Origin: Novosphingobium rosa NBRC 15208 | Lineage (GTDB): Bacteria > Pseudomonadota > Alphaproteobacteria > Sphingomonadales > Sphingomonadaceae | NCBI RefSeq assembly: GCF_001598555.1 | Contig: NZ_BCZE01000028.1 | Location: 37,924 to 101,923, forward strand | Reading direction: 5' to 3' | DNA: 64,000 bases | Part shown: in pieces, positions 16,841-25,564 of the stretch | Layout of the letters: every line of letters starts with the position of its first letter | How positions within the stretch are numbered: the stretch's first letter is position 1 | The notes under the pieces: generated by a model | What the model was told of the DNA's origin: nothing | The model's input: only the letters and a program-made list of their open reading frames with translations | The model's database searches: none | Translations under genes and position numbers: made by a program

Positions 16841-18514
16841 TTACGCCAGATCCAGCGCCGCGGTCAGATCGCCCGGCTTGGTGCCCTCGGCGGCCTGCAT
16901 CGCGATATCGCGGTCGGCGAGGCCGGGCAGCATCTCCAGCCCCCAGCGGCGCGTGATGAAACGCAGGATCGATCCCGTGTCATAGACCGTGTGATCGACA
17001 TGGCCCTTCCTGGCATGCGGGCTGACGATCACCGCGGGAATGCGCGTGCCCGGGCCCCAGCGGTCGCCCTTGGGGGGCGCGATATGGTCCCACCAGCCGC
17101 CGTTTTCGTCGAAGGTGATGACCACCAGCATCTTGCCCCATTGCGGGCTGCGGCGCAGCGCATCGACCATCACCGCAATATGCTGGTCGCCCGCCTCCAC
17201 ATCGGAATAGCCGGCATGCATGTTGAGGTTGCCCTGCGGCTTGTAGAACGTCACCGCAGGCAGCTTGCCCGCCGCAATGTCGGCCAGCAGCTTGTTGGTG
17301 CGCGGGCTTTCACCCTCGCCCGCATCGCGCAGATGCTCGGCGCGGTCGGCGGTGCCGGGGGCGAAGCGGCTGTAATAGTTGAAGGGCTGGTGGTGGACCT
17401 GAAAGCTGGCCTTGCCCGCGAAATCGGGGGTGCTGCCACCTTTCAGCGCCGTCTCCCAGCCGCCGCTGTACCACGCCCAGCTCACGCCCTTGTCGCTCAG
17501 CACATCGCCGATGGTCTTGTGGGTCTGGGGCACCAGCGTGCTGGGGCTGGTCCAGTCGGCATAGCCGGGTTTCGCCGGGTCCAGCTTGTAGGCCGGGGCA
17601 TAGGGCGGGGTCATGGTGTTGACGGCGTAGAAATCGGGCGTCAGCACATTGCTGGTGAACTTGGCCGGGCCCTCCATGGCGCTGGCGGGCGAGCCTTCGC
17701 GCAGCATGGGGCGCAAGCCCTTGGGATCGCCGGGATCGAGCCGGGTGATGCCCACCTTGGCCGGGCTCTTGTCGGCCTCGGGATAATAGGGCGGGCGGGC
17801 GCAGATCAGATACTGGTGGTTGACGAAAGAGCCGCCGAACACGCCCATGAAGAAATTGTCGCACAGCGTGAATTCGCGGGCGATGTTCCACAGGCGCAGC
17901 TTGGCCGAGGCCTCGCCATAATGGCCCATCACCAGAGCGCCGGAATCGCCCCACGCCACGAAGCCGTCATTCTTGCCGCCGTTGATCTGCAACTGGTTGT
18001 TGTAGAAGGCATGGACCAGATCGCGCGTCACCACGCCATGCGGCAGCGGATCGCCCTGCGGGGTCTTGAGCGCGAAGGGAGCATTCGCCAGGCCGGTGAT
18101 GTCGCCCTGCGCGATCAGATACTCCTTGTGCTCCACCACCTGCTTGTCGGGCACCATGCCGTTCCAGATCGGCGGCAGGGTCTTGAGCGGGGCGCCGTCG
18201 CGGTCGCGCTGCTTGTAGGTCTCGGGATCGACCACCGAGAGGGGCACCTGCAGGCCCGGAAAATCGGCGAAGAGATTGTTGAAGCTGCGGTTCTCGCAGA
18301 AGATCACCACGACGTTCTCGATCTTCTCGCGCAGCGCGGCATCCACCGCGCCATCAGACAGGGCCGCGCCGGTCAGCACCTTGCGGCGCGTGGTGGCGGC
18401 CTGCGCCGGGCTCTCCACCGAGGCGGCGCCGATGGCGGCGGCAATACCGCCCAGCACCAGACGGCGATCTGCGTTGAAAGAAGTGTCGGTCTCGGGGGAA
18501 GTCTTGTCGGTCAT
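16841..18514 (-). CDS. secreted phosphoesterase (phospholipase C / AcpA acid phosphatase family)
   Basis: 557 residues. An N-terminal twin-arginine signal (DRRLVLGG, then AIGAASVESPAQA) indicates Tat export to the periplasm or beyond. VVIFCENRSFNNLF (about residue 70) is the metal-site ENRSF motif of the family, and ITFDENGGWWDHI (about residue 470) plus VSPHARKGHVDHT are the C-terminal metal-binding motifs. It hydrolyses phosphate mono- or diesters; phospholipase and phosphatase activity cannot be told apart here. It lies downstream of the symporter gene on the same strand (69-bp gap), and both are inside the inverted repeat pair, apart from the polysaccharide genes in function. Confidence 0.87.
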   Translation of the reverse strand: MTDKTSPETDTSFNADRRLVLGGIAAAIGAASVESPAQAATTRRKVLTGAALSDGAVDAALREKIENVVVIFCENRSFNNLFADFPGLQVPLSVVDPETYKQRDRDGAPLKTLPPIWNGMVPDKQVVEHKEYLIAQGDITGLANAPFALKTPQGDPLPHGVVTRDLVHAFYNNQLQINGGKNDGFVAWGDSGALVMGHYGEASAKLRLWNIAREFTLCDNFFMGVFGGSFVNHQYLICARPPYYPEADKSPAKVGITRLDPGDPKGLRPMLREGSPASAMEGPAKFTSNVLTPDFYAVNTMTPPYAPAYKLDPAKPGYADWTSPSTLVPQTHKTIGDVLSDKGVSWAWYSGGWETALKGGSTPDFAGKASFQVHHQPFNYYSRFAPGTADRAEHLRDAGEGESPRTNKLLADIAAGKLPAVTFYKPQGNLNMHAGYSDVEAGDQHIAVMVDALRRSPQWGKMLVVITFDENGGWWDHIAPPKGDRWGPGTRIPAVIVSPHARKGHVDHTVYDTGSILRFITRRWGLEMLPGLADRDIAMQAAEGTKPGDLTAALDLA

Positions 18515-18583
18515 GGAATCTCTTTAGCCTGAAGTGCGGCGCAGCCTAGCCGCGAAATATGGCAGATTGGCGCAGCAAAACCA

Positions 18584-19810
18584 TTACGCCTTTCGCCGCA
18601 TCAGCCGTGCCACCAGCGTGGCGGCGGTGAGGTCTCCGGTGACGGTGGAGGCGGTAATCACCGGATCGGGCAGCGCGATCACCGCGATATACAGCGGCAT
18701 GATCGCCAGTGGCGCGCCCAGCACCTGCAGCCCCGGCGCGTAAAAGGCATAGATCACCGCCGCGCCCGGCAGGCCGCCCGCCGTCATCGAGCCCAGCACC
18801 ACCGCCACGCCCGCCAGAAACAGCTGGGTCAGCGTCGGCTCGATCCCCGCCGCATGGGCCGCCACCAGCACGGCGGGAATGGCATTGGCCACCGTGCCCA
18901 TGCGGAACACCGAGACCGCCATCGGGATCACCAGCCCCGCCACATCCTCGGGCAGGCGCAGCTTTTCCAGCGCCACCTCCAGCATCACCGGCGTCGAGGC
19001 CATGGACGACGAGGTGCCCGCCGCCATCGCCTGAGCAGGCGCCACGGCGGCGGCAAAGCGGCCCAGCCTTTCCGCGCCCAGCAGCGTGACCAGCAGATAG
19101 CACACCAGCGCCATCACCACGCTGTTGCCCAAACACAGCGCCACGAAAATCGCCAGCATCCGCGCCACCGCCAGACCCGAGGTCGTCGCCAGACCCAGCG
19201 CCAGAATGAAGATGCCCAGCGGCGCGGCCACCAGCACCCAGTCGACGATCACCATCATCGCCTGCGCCACCTGCCCCAGCGTGGACGGCAGGGTGGAAGG
19301 CCTCCCCTGCCCATCCTTCAGCCGCGCGTTGGCCAGCCCGAAAGCCAGCGCGAAGATCACCAGCGGAAAGATCTGCCCATTGGCCGCCGCCGCCACCGGA
19401 TTGTCCGGAATGATCGCCAGCAGCTGCTCGGCGAAGGAGGGCAGCTTCTGGGTGCTCGCATCGCTCAGACCCGCCAGCGCATGCGGCGGCACCGGCCAGA
19501 GATGCAGCACCGTCTCGGTGGTGATGGTGCAGATCACCGCCGTCAACCCCAGCAGCGCCACAAAAACCGCCAGCGTCGTGCCGATCAACCGCCCGCCGCG
19601 ACCGCCCGCCACCGCATCCGCCGCGCCATGCGCCACCATCGCGAAGACCAGCGGGATCAGCGTCATCTGCAAGGCGCGCACCCACATCTGGCCCAGGGGC
19701 TGGATCGCGCTGACCCCGGCCAGCAGCCCGCCATGGCCGGAGGCGCGGATCGCCAGACCCACGGCAAGGCCCAGCACGAGGGACAGCAGAATCGATTGGG
19801 TACGCGTCAT
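18584..19810 (-). CDS. dicarboxylate/amino acid:cation symporter (DAACS family)
   Basis: 408 residues, eight membrane helices with re-entrant loops, as in GltP/DctA/Gltph. The serine-rich segment AAGTSSSMASTPVM (about residue 265) is the helical-hairpin-1 signature, and VFRMGTVANAIPAVLVAA corresponds to the NMDGT-containing helix 7 (here RMGT). Takes up C4-dicarboxylates, glutamate or aspartate with Na+ or H+; the substrate is not determinable. The gene precedes the phosphoesterase on the minus strand and could share a transcript. Confidence 0.88.
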   Translation of the reverse strand: MTRTQSILLSLVLGLAVGLAIRASGHGGLLAGVSAIQPLGQMWVRALQMTLIPLVFAMVAHGAADAVAGGRGGRLIGTTLAVFVALLGLTAVICTITTETVLHLWPVPPHALAGLSDASTQKLPSFAEQLLAIIPDNPVAAAANGQIFPLVIFALAFGLANARLKDGQGRPSTLPSTLGQVAQAMMVIVDWVLVAAPLGIFILALGLATTSGLAVARMLAIFVALCLGNSVVMALVCYLLVTLLGAERLGRFAAAVAPAQAMAAGTSSSMASTPVMLEVALEKLRLPEDVAGLVIPMAVSVFRMGTVANAIPAVLVAAHAAGIEPTLTQLFLAGVAVVLGSMTAGGLPGAAVIYAFYAPGLQVLGAPLAIMPLYIAVIALPDPVITASTVTGDLTAATLVARLMRRKA

Positions 19811-19845
19811 GAAGGCTTCCGAAACATCACGAAGCGACGGCGTTT

Positions 19846-19905
19846 AGAGCATCGTGCGAAAAAGTGGGAACCGGTTTTTCGCGGGAAACGATGCGGCAAC
19901 AAAAA
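19846..19905 (+). repeat. 60-bp dispersed repeat, right copy of an inverted pair
   Basis: Inverted counterpart of 16776-16834. It starts AGAGCATCGTGCGAAAAAG and ends CGATGCGGCAACAAAAA. It lies 36 bp upstream of the symporter start and about 40 bp before repeat copy B, so two unrelated repeat families are stacked in this gap. Confidence 0.85.
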
Positions 19906-19946
19906 AACTTGAGTGGATCGGTAGGGAAAGGGGAAGAAAGAAAAGA

Positions 19947-20190
19947 ACATGCGAGGGGGTTACCCCCTCGCGCTCCCATAACGTCTTCCGACGCAAGGGC
20001 AGTGGCACCGAATTAAAGTGCCCAAGCTCTCCACCTGCGCGGGGCAAAGCACCGCAGGCAGAGCATCCATAAACAATACGCCGTGCCGGGAATTTCAAAG
20101 CCTGCGGCGCAGCAAACTGGGCGCAAGGCCGAACCCATGGCGCAAGGTGGACACTAAAGGGAGCACGAGGGCGATGGCCCTCGCATGTCC
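19947..20190 (-). repeat. dispersed structured repeat, copy B
   Basis: Same family as 1851-2075 in the opposite orientation. The GGGGGTTACCCCC hairpin end is on the left (19951-19971) and the GGGCGATGGCCC hairpin end on the right. The central GCCTGCGGCGC arm is present at 20100-20110, but its partner arm is degenerate (ACCGCAGGC), so the central stem is weaker than in copy A. It ends 13 bp before the stop of the minus-strand tyrosine kinase gene. The whole 19811-20203 gap consists of this copy plus the 60-bp repeat; no gene is seen in it. Confidence 0.9.
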
Positions 20191-20203
20191 CTTTTTTCCA
20201 ACC

Positions 20204-22387
20204 TTAATCCCCGTAGCTGTAACCGTAAGCGTAACCATGCGTCCCGCTGGCCGTACGCGCATCATACTTGCTGACGATGGCCCCCAGCACATGCCCGCCC
20301 GAGCGCCGCAGACGCTCCAGCGACTGGCGCATCGCCTTGATCTGTGCCGAGCCGGCCTCCATCACGAAGATCGTCGCCTGCGCGGCCGAGGTCAGCTCCA
20401 CCGTATCGGCAAGCGACAGCACCGGCGGCGAATCCAGCACCACCAGATCATAGCTGGCGCGCAAGCCTTCCAGCAGCTCGCGCAGCACCGGGCCGGAGAA
20501 AAGGTTGGCCGGATCGGGCGGGATCGGCCCGGTGGGCAGGAAGCTGAGGTTTTCGATGCGGGTGGCCACCACCGCCTCGTTAATGCCCATGCGGCGCGCC
20601 AGCACGGTGGAGAAGCCGTCCCCGGAATTGTCGACATCGAGCAGGCGATGCAGCGTGGGGCGGCGCAAATCGGCGTCGATCAGCAGCACCTTCTTGCCCA
20701 GCAGCGCGAAATCGCGGGCCAGCGCAAAGCTGCTGGTCGACTTGCCTTCGGAAGGCCGGTTGCTGGTCAGCAGGATCGAGGACGGAGTCCCTGTGCGGGA
20801 GGACAGTTCCACCGCCGTGCGGATCGCGTGATAGGCCTCGGCAATGTCCGATTTGGGGCTGAGCAGCGTGGTCAGCGGCTCACCGGTGGGGTCGATCGGC
20901 ACCGCGCCCAGCAGCGGCAGGCCCAGCCTTGTCTCAACCTCGCGCGGATCGGTGATCGTCGTGCTCATGCGCGAGCGCAGCAGCACGGCCATCGCGGCGA
21001 GCACCACGGACGCGCCCAGCGCCACCGCCATGTTCAACAGCGCGCGCGGCGAGGTCGGCTTGCGCGGCGCCTCGGCCACATCGACCTGGGTGATGTTGTT
21101 GACTGTCACGCCCGAGGCCGCGCTGACCTCCTTGTAGCGCTGCAGCAGGCTGTCATAGAGCTGGCGATTGGTGTCGACCTCGCGCTTGAGGATGTTGAAG
21201 CGCACGGTGCGGTCCTGCTCGGAGAGCGTGGCGCTCTTCAGCCCGTTCACCGCCGCCTGAATCGCATCGTCCTGACGCACCGCCACCAGATACTGGTTCT
21301 TGATCGAGCCACGGATCGATTCGGCCAGCACGCGGGCTTCATTGTCCAGCTCATTCAACTCGGTGGTGGCCTGAATCACCGTGGGGTGATCGGGCTTGAG
21401 GCGCGCACGCAGCTCCTGCAGCTTCGAGGAGAGCTGGGCGCGACTTTGCAGCAATTGCTGCACCGCATTGTTGCTCAGCACCTCGGGCAGCTGCATCAGC
21501 GGGGTGCTGCTGGCCTGACGCCAGCGCTCCTCGGCCTGCAGGCGGTCCGCCTTGGCGACGGCCTGACGCTGGTTCAGCTCAACGAGGTTGGCCGTCACCA
21601 GCGATTGCGGGCCCTGCGGCTGGCCCACCGGCACGGCGGCGCCGGTGCTGGCATCGATCAGCCCGGCGGTGCGCGAATAGGTGATCAGCGTGCGTTCGGA
21701 CTCTTCCAGACGGCTCTTGGCCACGTTCAGCTGGTTGCTCAGGAAATCGAGCGAATAGCTGGAGGCGGAGAATTTGCGCTGGATGTTGCCCTTGATGAAT
21801 TCGCTCACGAAAGTGTTCGAGATCTGCGCGGCCAGCGCCGCGTCGCGGCTCTTGAACATCACGCCGACCACGCGCGAATTATGCGGCAGATCGACGATCA
21901 GATTACGCTGCAGCGTATCGATCACGCGGTCTTCCAGCTCGCCCGGCTCCAGATTGGTGGGGGCGCGGCCGGAGGTGCGTTTGAGGAAGGCATCGCTGGT
22001 GGCCAGCCCCAGCGTGTCGGACACATGCTTGGCCATGGCCCGGCTGTTGAGGATATCCACCTGCGTTTGCAGGAAACGGTCGGCATCCTGCGCGCTGCCT
22101 TGCGGGTCGGCATCTTCCGTCCCCAGCACCTTGCGGGTCTGCTGGTCGATCTGCACGCTGGAGCGCGCGGTGTAGGTGCGCGGCATGAACACCACCGACG
22201 CCACGCCCAGCGCCAGCCCCAGCGTCAGAATCAGCGCGATCAGCTTGCGGTTAAGCATCAGCGTCAGGCGCAGGCCCTCGAAATCGAGCAGGTCATTGTC
22301 CTGCTCGGCCGCGCTCATGGCGTGGTGATCGGCATGAGGGTGATCGGCGCAAGGGTCGTCCCCGTGAACGGGCTGCTGGGCATTCAT
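20204..22387 (-). CDS. polysaccharide biosynthesis tyrosine autokinase (Wzc/ExoP-like)
   Basis: 727 residues. The N-terminal Wzz-type chain-length domain is flanked by membrane helices (about residues 50-70 and 440-465) with a long periplasmic coiled region between. The C-terminal BY-kinase domain has Walker A SNRPSEGKST (about residue 545), Walker A' LLIDADLRRP and Walker B LVVLDSPPVL. The C-terminus carries a tyrosine cluster (Tyr719, 721, 723, 725) for autophosphorylation. It controls polymer length and export together with the outer-membrane lipoprotein encoded just upstream (24-bp gap). No cognate low-molecular-weight tyrosine phosphatase gene is seen in the window. Confidence 0.93.
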   Translation of the reverse strand: MNAQQPVHGDDPCADHPHADHHAMSAAEQDNDLLDFEGLRLTLMLNRKLIALILTLGLALGVASVVFMPRTYTARSSVQIDQQTRKVLGTEDADPQGSAQDADRFLQTQVDILNSRAMAKHVSDTLGLATSDAFLKRTSGRAPTNLEPGELEDRVIDTLQRNLIVDLPHNSRVVGVMFKSRDAALAAQISNTFVSEFIKGNIQRKFSASSYSLDFLSNQLNVAKSRLEESERTLITYSRTAGLIDASTGAAVPVGQPQGPQSLVTANLVELNQRQAVAKADRLQAEERWRQASSTPLMQLPEVLSNNAVQQLLQSRAQLSSKLQELRARLKPDHPTVIQATTELNELDNEARVLAESIRGSIKNQYLVAVRQDDAIQAAVNGLKSATLSEQDRTVRFNILKREVDTNRQLYDSLLQRYKEVSAASGVTVNNITQVDVAEAPRKPTSPRALLNMAVALGASVVLAAMAVLLRSRMSTTITDPREVETRLGLPLLGAVPIDPTGEPLTTLLSPKSDIAEAYHAIRTAVELSSRTGTPSSILLTSNRPSEGKSTSSFALARDFALLGKKVLLIDADLRRPTLHRLLDVDNSGDGFSTVLARRMGINEAVVATRIENLSFLPTGPIPPDPANLFSGPVLRELLEGLRASYDLVVLDSPPVLSLADTVELTSAAQATIFVMEAGSAQIKAMRQSLERLRRSGGHVLGAIVSKYDARTASGTHGYAYGYSYGD

Positions 22388-22411
22388 CCGCTGTAAGCTC
22401 CGTTCAAGGGA

Positions 22412-23188
22412 TCAGAATTGCGCGAAAACATTAAGAAGCGGCGCTGCCCGCAGCAGATCATGCCACATCTGCTTGCCGGTGGAATGGCCCACGATGATCA
22501 CATCGCGCGGCAGCAGCTGCGGATCCTTGTCCTCACCCCGGCGCACGCGCCTGATGTCGAAGACCGCGCCGGTGCGCTTGCCGTTCTGGATGCGGACGAT
22601 GGCCACCTGACGATAGGCGGCGTTCTCGGTCTCGCCCTTGGCCAGGGCGATGGCGTCCAGCAGGGTGGTGGCGCCATGGATCGGATAGATGCCCGGCTCG
22701 GTCACCTGCCCTTCGACCGTGACGCGCTGCGAGACCGAGCTGGCCACCGTCACCGTCACCTGCGGATTGACGTAATAGCGCTCGCCCAGCTGATGCGCGA
22801 CATACTCGGCCAGCTCCACCGAGGTCTTGCCCGCGGCATGGACCCGCCCGATCAGCGGCATGGCGATATCGCCCGCCGCATCGACCGGAATGCCCTTGGC
22901 CGAGATATCGGCCTCCTGAAACACCGTGACATCCACCGAATCGAGCGGCCCGATGCGATATTCCGGCACGCTGCCATCATCGTCGGGCGCGGGAATGACC
23001 TTATACGCCTCCGGCCCCTGCGCCAGCGGCGAATGACCGAAAGAGCCCGAACAGCCCGCCAGCACAGCCGTGGCCATCAAAGCCGCCACGATCCTGCCTG
23101 AGGCACGCCCACGCCGGCGTTCTCTGCGGCGTTCCCCCGCATGCGAGGCTTCCTTAAACTGCTCCAAGATCAAAGCCCCACCGATCAA
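22412..23188 (-). CDS. polysaccharide export lipoprotein (Wza/ExoF-like, SLBB domain)
   Basis: Up to 258 residues. A basic N-terminus is followed by a hydrophobic stretch and the lipobox LAGC (Cys about residue 46), so it should be an outer-membrane or periplasmic lipoprotein. The Poly_export domain begins YRIGPLDSVDVTVFQEADIS and is followed by an SLBB domain (VEGQVTEPGIYPIHGATTLL). It forms the export channel working with the tyrosine kinase. It is shorter than E. coli Wza, which has extra domains. The start is uncertain: the longest frame uses a TTG at 23188, and no in-frame ATG gives a full signal peptide. Confidence 0.9.
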   Translation of the reverse strand: MIGGALILEQFKEASHAGERRRERRRGRASGRIVAALMATAVLAGCSGSFGHSPLAQGPEAYKVIPAPDDDGSVPEYRIGPLDSVDVTVFQEADISAKGIPVDAAGDIAMPLIGRVHAAGKTSVELAEYVAHQLGERYYVNPQVTVTVASSVSQRVTVEGQVTEPGIYPIHGATTLLDAIALAKGETENAAYRQVAIVRIQNGKRTGAVFDIRRVRRGEDKDPQLLPRDVIIVGHSTGKQMWHDLLRAAPLLNVFAQF

Positions 23189-23211
23189 AGGTCACCTAAT
23201 GCTGCAGTTGC

Positions 23212-23241
23212 ACTATAATTTTACGTAGTGTCAATTCACAA
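23212..23241 (-). promoter_or_regulatory. candidate sigma70-type promoter for the export/kinase operon
   Basis: On the minus strand TTGTGA (23241-23236), an 18-nt spacer and TATAGT (23217-23212) lie just upstream of the lipoprotein gene in an AT-rich patch. A TTGACA hexamer also occurs nearby, but its spacing to TATAGT (11 nt) is too short. Motif inspection only. Confidence 0.35.
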
Positions 23242-23364
23242 AGCGGTGAGCATGATGCCCCTCAAAGGGACACCATGCTGCACTCATGCCGCATCTGCGA
23301 GATGAACTGAACAAGATCTGATCTTATTACAGTTCTCTATCGGTGAAACGACCTGGATGGCCGC

Positions 23365-24108
23365 TCACCCGACCTGCAGCACCTCGCGCCGCTCGCCCTC
23401 CAGATAGAGCGCGGTCAGCACGCCGGTGGTGTAGGCGCCGGTGTCGATGCCGATTCGGTTGGCCTGCATGTCCACCTCGGGGTGAATGCTGTGGCCATGC
23501 ACCACCACCGCGCCATGGGCGGACTGATCGGTCAGGAAGTCCTCGCGGATCCACAGCAAATCCTCGCGCTTCTGCTTGCGCAGCGCCACGCCCGGGCGCA
23601 CCCCGGCATGGCAGAAGAAATAATCGCCCGAATGCGCCGTGAGCGGCAGGCGCTTCAGCCAGGAGACCAGCGAAGACGGCAGCGCCCGGCGGATCGCGGC
23701 GATGCAATCCTCCAGACTGTCCTCCGCCCCCGGCACCTGCACCCCCATGCTGCGCAGCGTTTGCGCGCCGCCGAAGGTCAGCCACTGGCGCAACTGGCGC
23801 TGATCGCCCTCCAGCACGCGCAGCAGCACCTCCTCATGGTTGCCCAGCAGCACGATCATGCCCGGGATCCGCTTTTGCGCCTGAGCCAGATAATCCAGCA
23901 CCTTCAGGCTGTCCGGCCCGCGATCGATCAGATCGCCAAGGAAGATGATGTGCAGGCCCGGCACCGACGGCAGCTGCGCGTGATGCTCGCCGATCTTCTC
24001 CATCAGCGCCTGCAGCAGATCGAACCGCCCATGCACATCGCCCACCGCATAGATGCGATCCCCCGCATCGGTCGAGGGCAGGGCAGGTTTGCGGCGAGGC
24101 AGAATCAT
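23365..24108 (-). CDS. metallophosphoesterase (serine/threonine protein phosphatase-like)
   Basis: 247 residues from the ATG at 24108, which has AAGGA about 10 nt upstream; the frame is open to 24198 but the extra part looks non-coding. The calcineurin-like metal motifs are all present: YAVGDVHGRFDLL, FLGDLIDRGPDSLKVLDYL, LLGNHEEVLLR, and the late VVHGHSIHPEV. Such PrpA/ApaH-like enzymes dephosphorylate proteins or dinucleotides. Its location between the tyrosine kinase operon and a glycosyltransferase suggests a possible role in reversing phosphorylation in export control, but that is inference. Confidence 0.88.
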   Translation of the reverse strand: MILPRRKPALPSTDAGDRIYAVGDVHGRFDLLQALMEKIGEHHAQLPSVPGLHIIFLGDLIDRGPDSLKVLDYLAQAQKRIPGMIVLLGNHEEVLLRVLEGDQRQLRQWLTFGGAQTLRSMGVQVPGAEDSLEDCIAAIRRALPSSLVSWLKRLPLTAHSGDYFFCHAGVRPGVALRKQKREDLLWIREDFLTDQSAHGAVVVHGHSIHPEVDMQANRIGIDTGAYTTGVLTALYLEGERREVLQVG

Positions 24109-24401
24109 AGGGTGGCGGTCCTTATTAAAACTGTAACCATTATCGCCTTGCTGCAGTGCATGATCAACTGCCCAAAAATGGCACGCCGCAGTGCACAAAC
24201 AAATGACCGGATGGCCACAAATCCATTTGCAAGACGCCGCCGCCTTCGACTAGGTTGGCCCTAGGGGCATATGCTGCAGGATATATACGGGTCTTTCAGC
24301 AACAGCATGTGCGATAATCTTCTCGGGCTTTGCAACAGGTTGAGGTGGATGGAACCCGGGAACAGACTCGTGCGGACTGGAGTGTGCAAACGGTGACCAC
24401 C

Positions 24402-24902
24402 ATGCAGCACGCCCAATCTCCACAACCTTCAGCAGATCGGACACAGGCCGATCAACGCCGCGTTGCGCTGATCGCATCGTCCGGCGGCCACTGGATCGAG
24501 CTGACCCGGCTTGCGCCCGCCGTGCAGCATCTCGACTGCCTGTTCATCACCACCACCCACGGGCTGACGGCGCCTTTCGGTGACCGGCCGGTGGCCGAAA
24601 TCATGGACGGATCGCGCGACACGCCCTGGTTGCTGGTCCGCTCGATCAGCGGCATCGTGAAGGCCCTGCGCGCTTTCCGCCCCGATGTGGTGATCACCAC
24701 CGGCGCGGCGCCGGGCGCGGTGGCGCTGCTGATCGGCAAGATGCTGGGCGCTGTCACCATCTGGGTCGACAGCGTGGCCAACAGCGAGGAACTCTCGCTC
24801 AGCGGCAAATTCGCCCGGGGCTTCGCCGATCTGCGCCTGACGCAATGGGAGCAACTGGCCTGCCCGCAACAGCACATCAGCTATCTGGGTCGGGTCTTGT
24901 GA
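24402..24902 (+). CDS. Alg14/PssD-like glycosyltransferase subunit
   Basis: About 166 residues. Contains ALIASSGGHWIELTRLAP near residue 23, the family's glycine loop, and VVITTGAAPGAVALLIGKML, typical of Alg14/PssD, the membrane-associated acceptor-binding half of a split GT28-type transferase. The donor-binding half is the next gene, whose GTG start overlaps this stop (GTGA). A GTG at 24393 with GGAG upstream is an alternative start and would add three residues. In rhizobia the PssD/PssE pair adds glucuronic acid; the sugar here is not known. Confidence 0.85.
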   Translation: MQHAQSPQPSADRTQADQRRVALIASSGGHWIELTRLAPAVQHLDCLFITTTHGLTAPFGDRPVAEIMDGSRDTPWLLVRSISGIVKALRAFRPDVVITTGAAPGAVALLIGKMLGAVTIWVDSVANSEELSLSGKFARGFADLRLTQWEQLACPQQHISYLGRVL

Positions 24903-25429
24903 TCCTGCTCTCGGTTGGCACCCAATTGCCGTTCGATCGTCTGGTCACCGCGGTGGACCGCTGGGCGGCGCAGCACCCCGATCAGGAGGTGTTCGCCCAG
25001 ATCGGCCCCTCGGCCTATGCCCCCACCGCGATGCGGAGCGAAGCCTTCATCGATCCTGTCCGTTTCAGCGCGCTTCAGGCGCAGGCCTCGCTGATCGTCT
25101 CGCATGCCGGGATCGGCTCGATCATCAACGCCATGGACATGGGCAAGCCGATCATCATTCTGGCCCGCGACCACAAGCGCGGCGAGCATCGCAACGGCCA
25201 TCAGCTGGCCACGGTGCAGCGCTTCGCTCATCTGCCCGGCGTGCATGTCGCGCGTGATCCGGAGCATCTGCTCACCCTGCTGGACCGGATCGACACGCTC
25301 GAACCCTGCCAGCGCCCGTCCGAGCAGGAGGCGCAGGCCTTCATCACCGGCGTGCGCGACTATGTCGCCACCGCACAGTCCCTGCCCCTGTGGCGCCTGC
25401 TGACAAGGGCGCTGCGCGGTGCGCCGTGA
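24899..25429 (+). CDS. Alg13/PssE-like glycosyltransferase subunit
   Basis: 176 residues starting at GTG 24899. ILLSVGTQLPFDRLVTAVDR is the N-terminal signature of the GT28 C-terminal-type domain. LIVSHAGIGSIINAMDMGKP (about residue 65) is the UDP-sugar-binding HAGxGS motif, and KRGEHRNGHQLAT completes the pattern. It should pair with the Alg14-like protein encoded immediately upstream to form one active enzyme at the cytoplasmic face of the membrane. The frame upstream of 24899 is a shadow of the Alg14-like gene. Confidence 0.87.
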   Translation: MILLSVGTQLPFDRLVTAVDRWAAQHPDQEVFAQIGPSAYAPTAMRSEAFIDPVRFSALQAQASLIVSHAGIGSIINAMDMGKPIIILARDHKRGEHRNGHQLATVQRFAHLPGVHVARDPEHLLTLLDRIDTLEPCQRPSEQEAQAFITGVRDYVATAQSLPLWRLLTRALRGAP

Positions 25430-25564
25430 TCGCAGCGCTGCCGTGCGCCGTCGGCCTGGAGCAGGGCATTTCTACCTTGCACTGCAGCATAAAATTCTCA
25501 TAATAATTACGCCGCCCACAGCAGTCCGAAAGGCATGTTCACAAGGTGAGGCAAAAGGTTCCGC

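Noticed and set aside
16793..18532. 579-codon plus-strand frame antisense to the phosphoesterase
   Set aside because: The opposite strand has a Tat signal and ENRSF/DENGGWWDH motifs; the plus frame is a shadow.
16841..19810. Composite transposon made by the inverted 59-60 bp repeats
   Set aside because: No transposase, no target-site duplication visible and the repeat resembles common dispersed intergenic motifs; kept only as an inverted-pair observation.
20018..22396. 792-codon plus-strand frame antisense to the tyrosine kinase gene
   Set aside because: The minus strand encodes a complete Wzc-like protein with Walker motifs; the plus frame has no recognisable domain.
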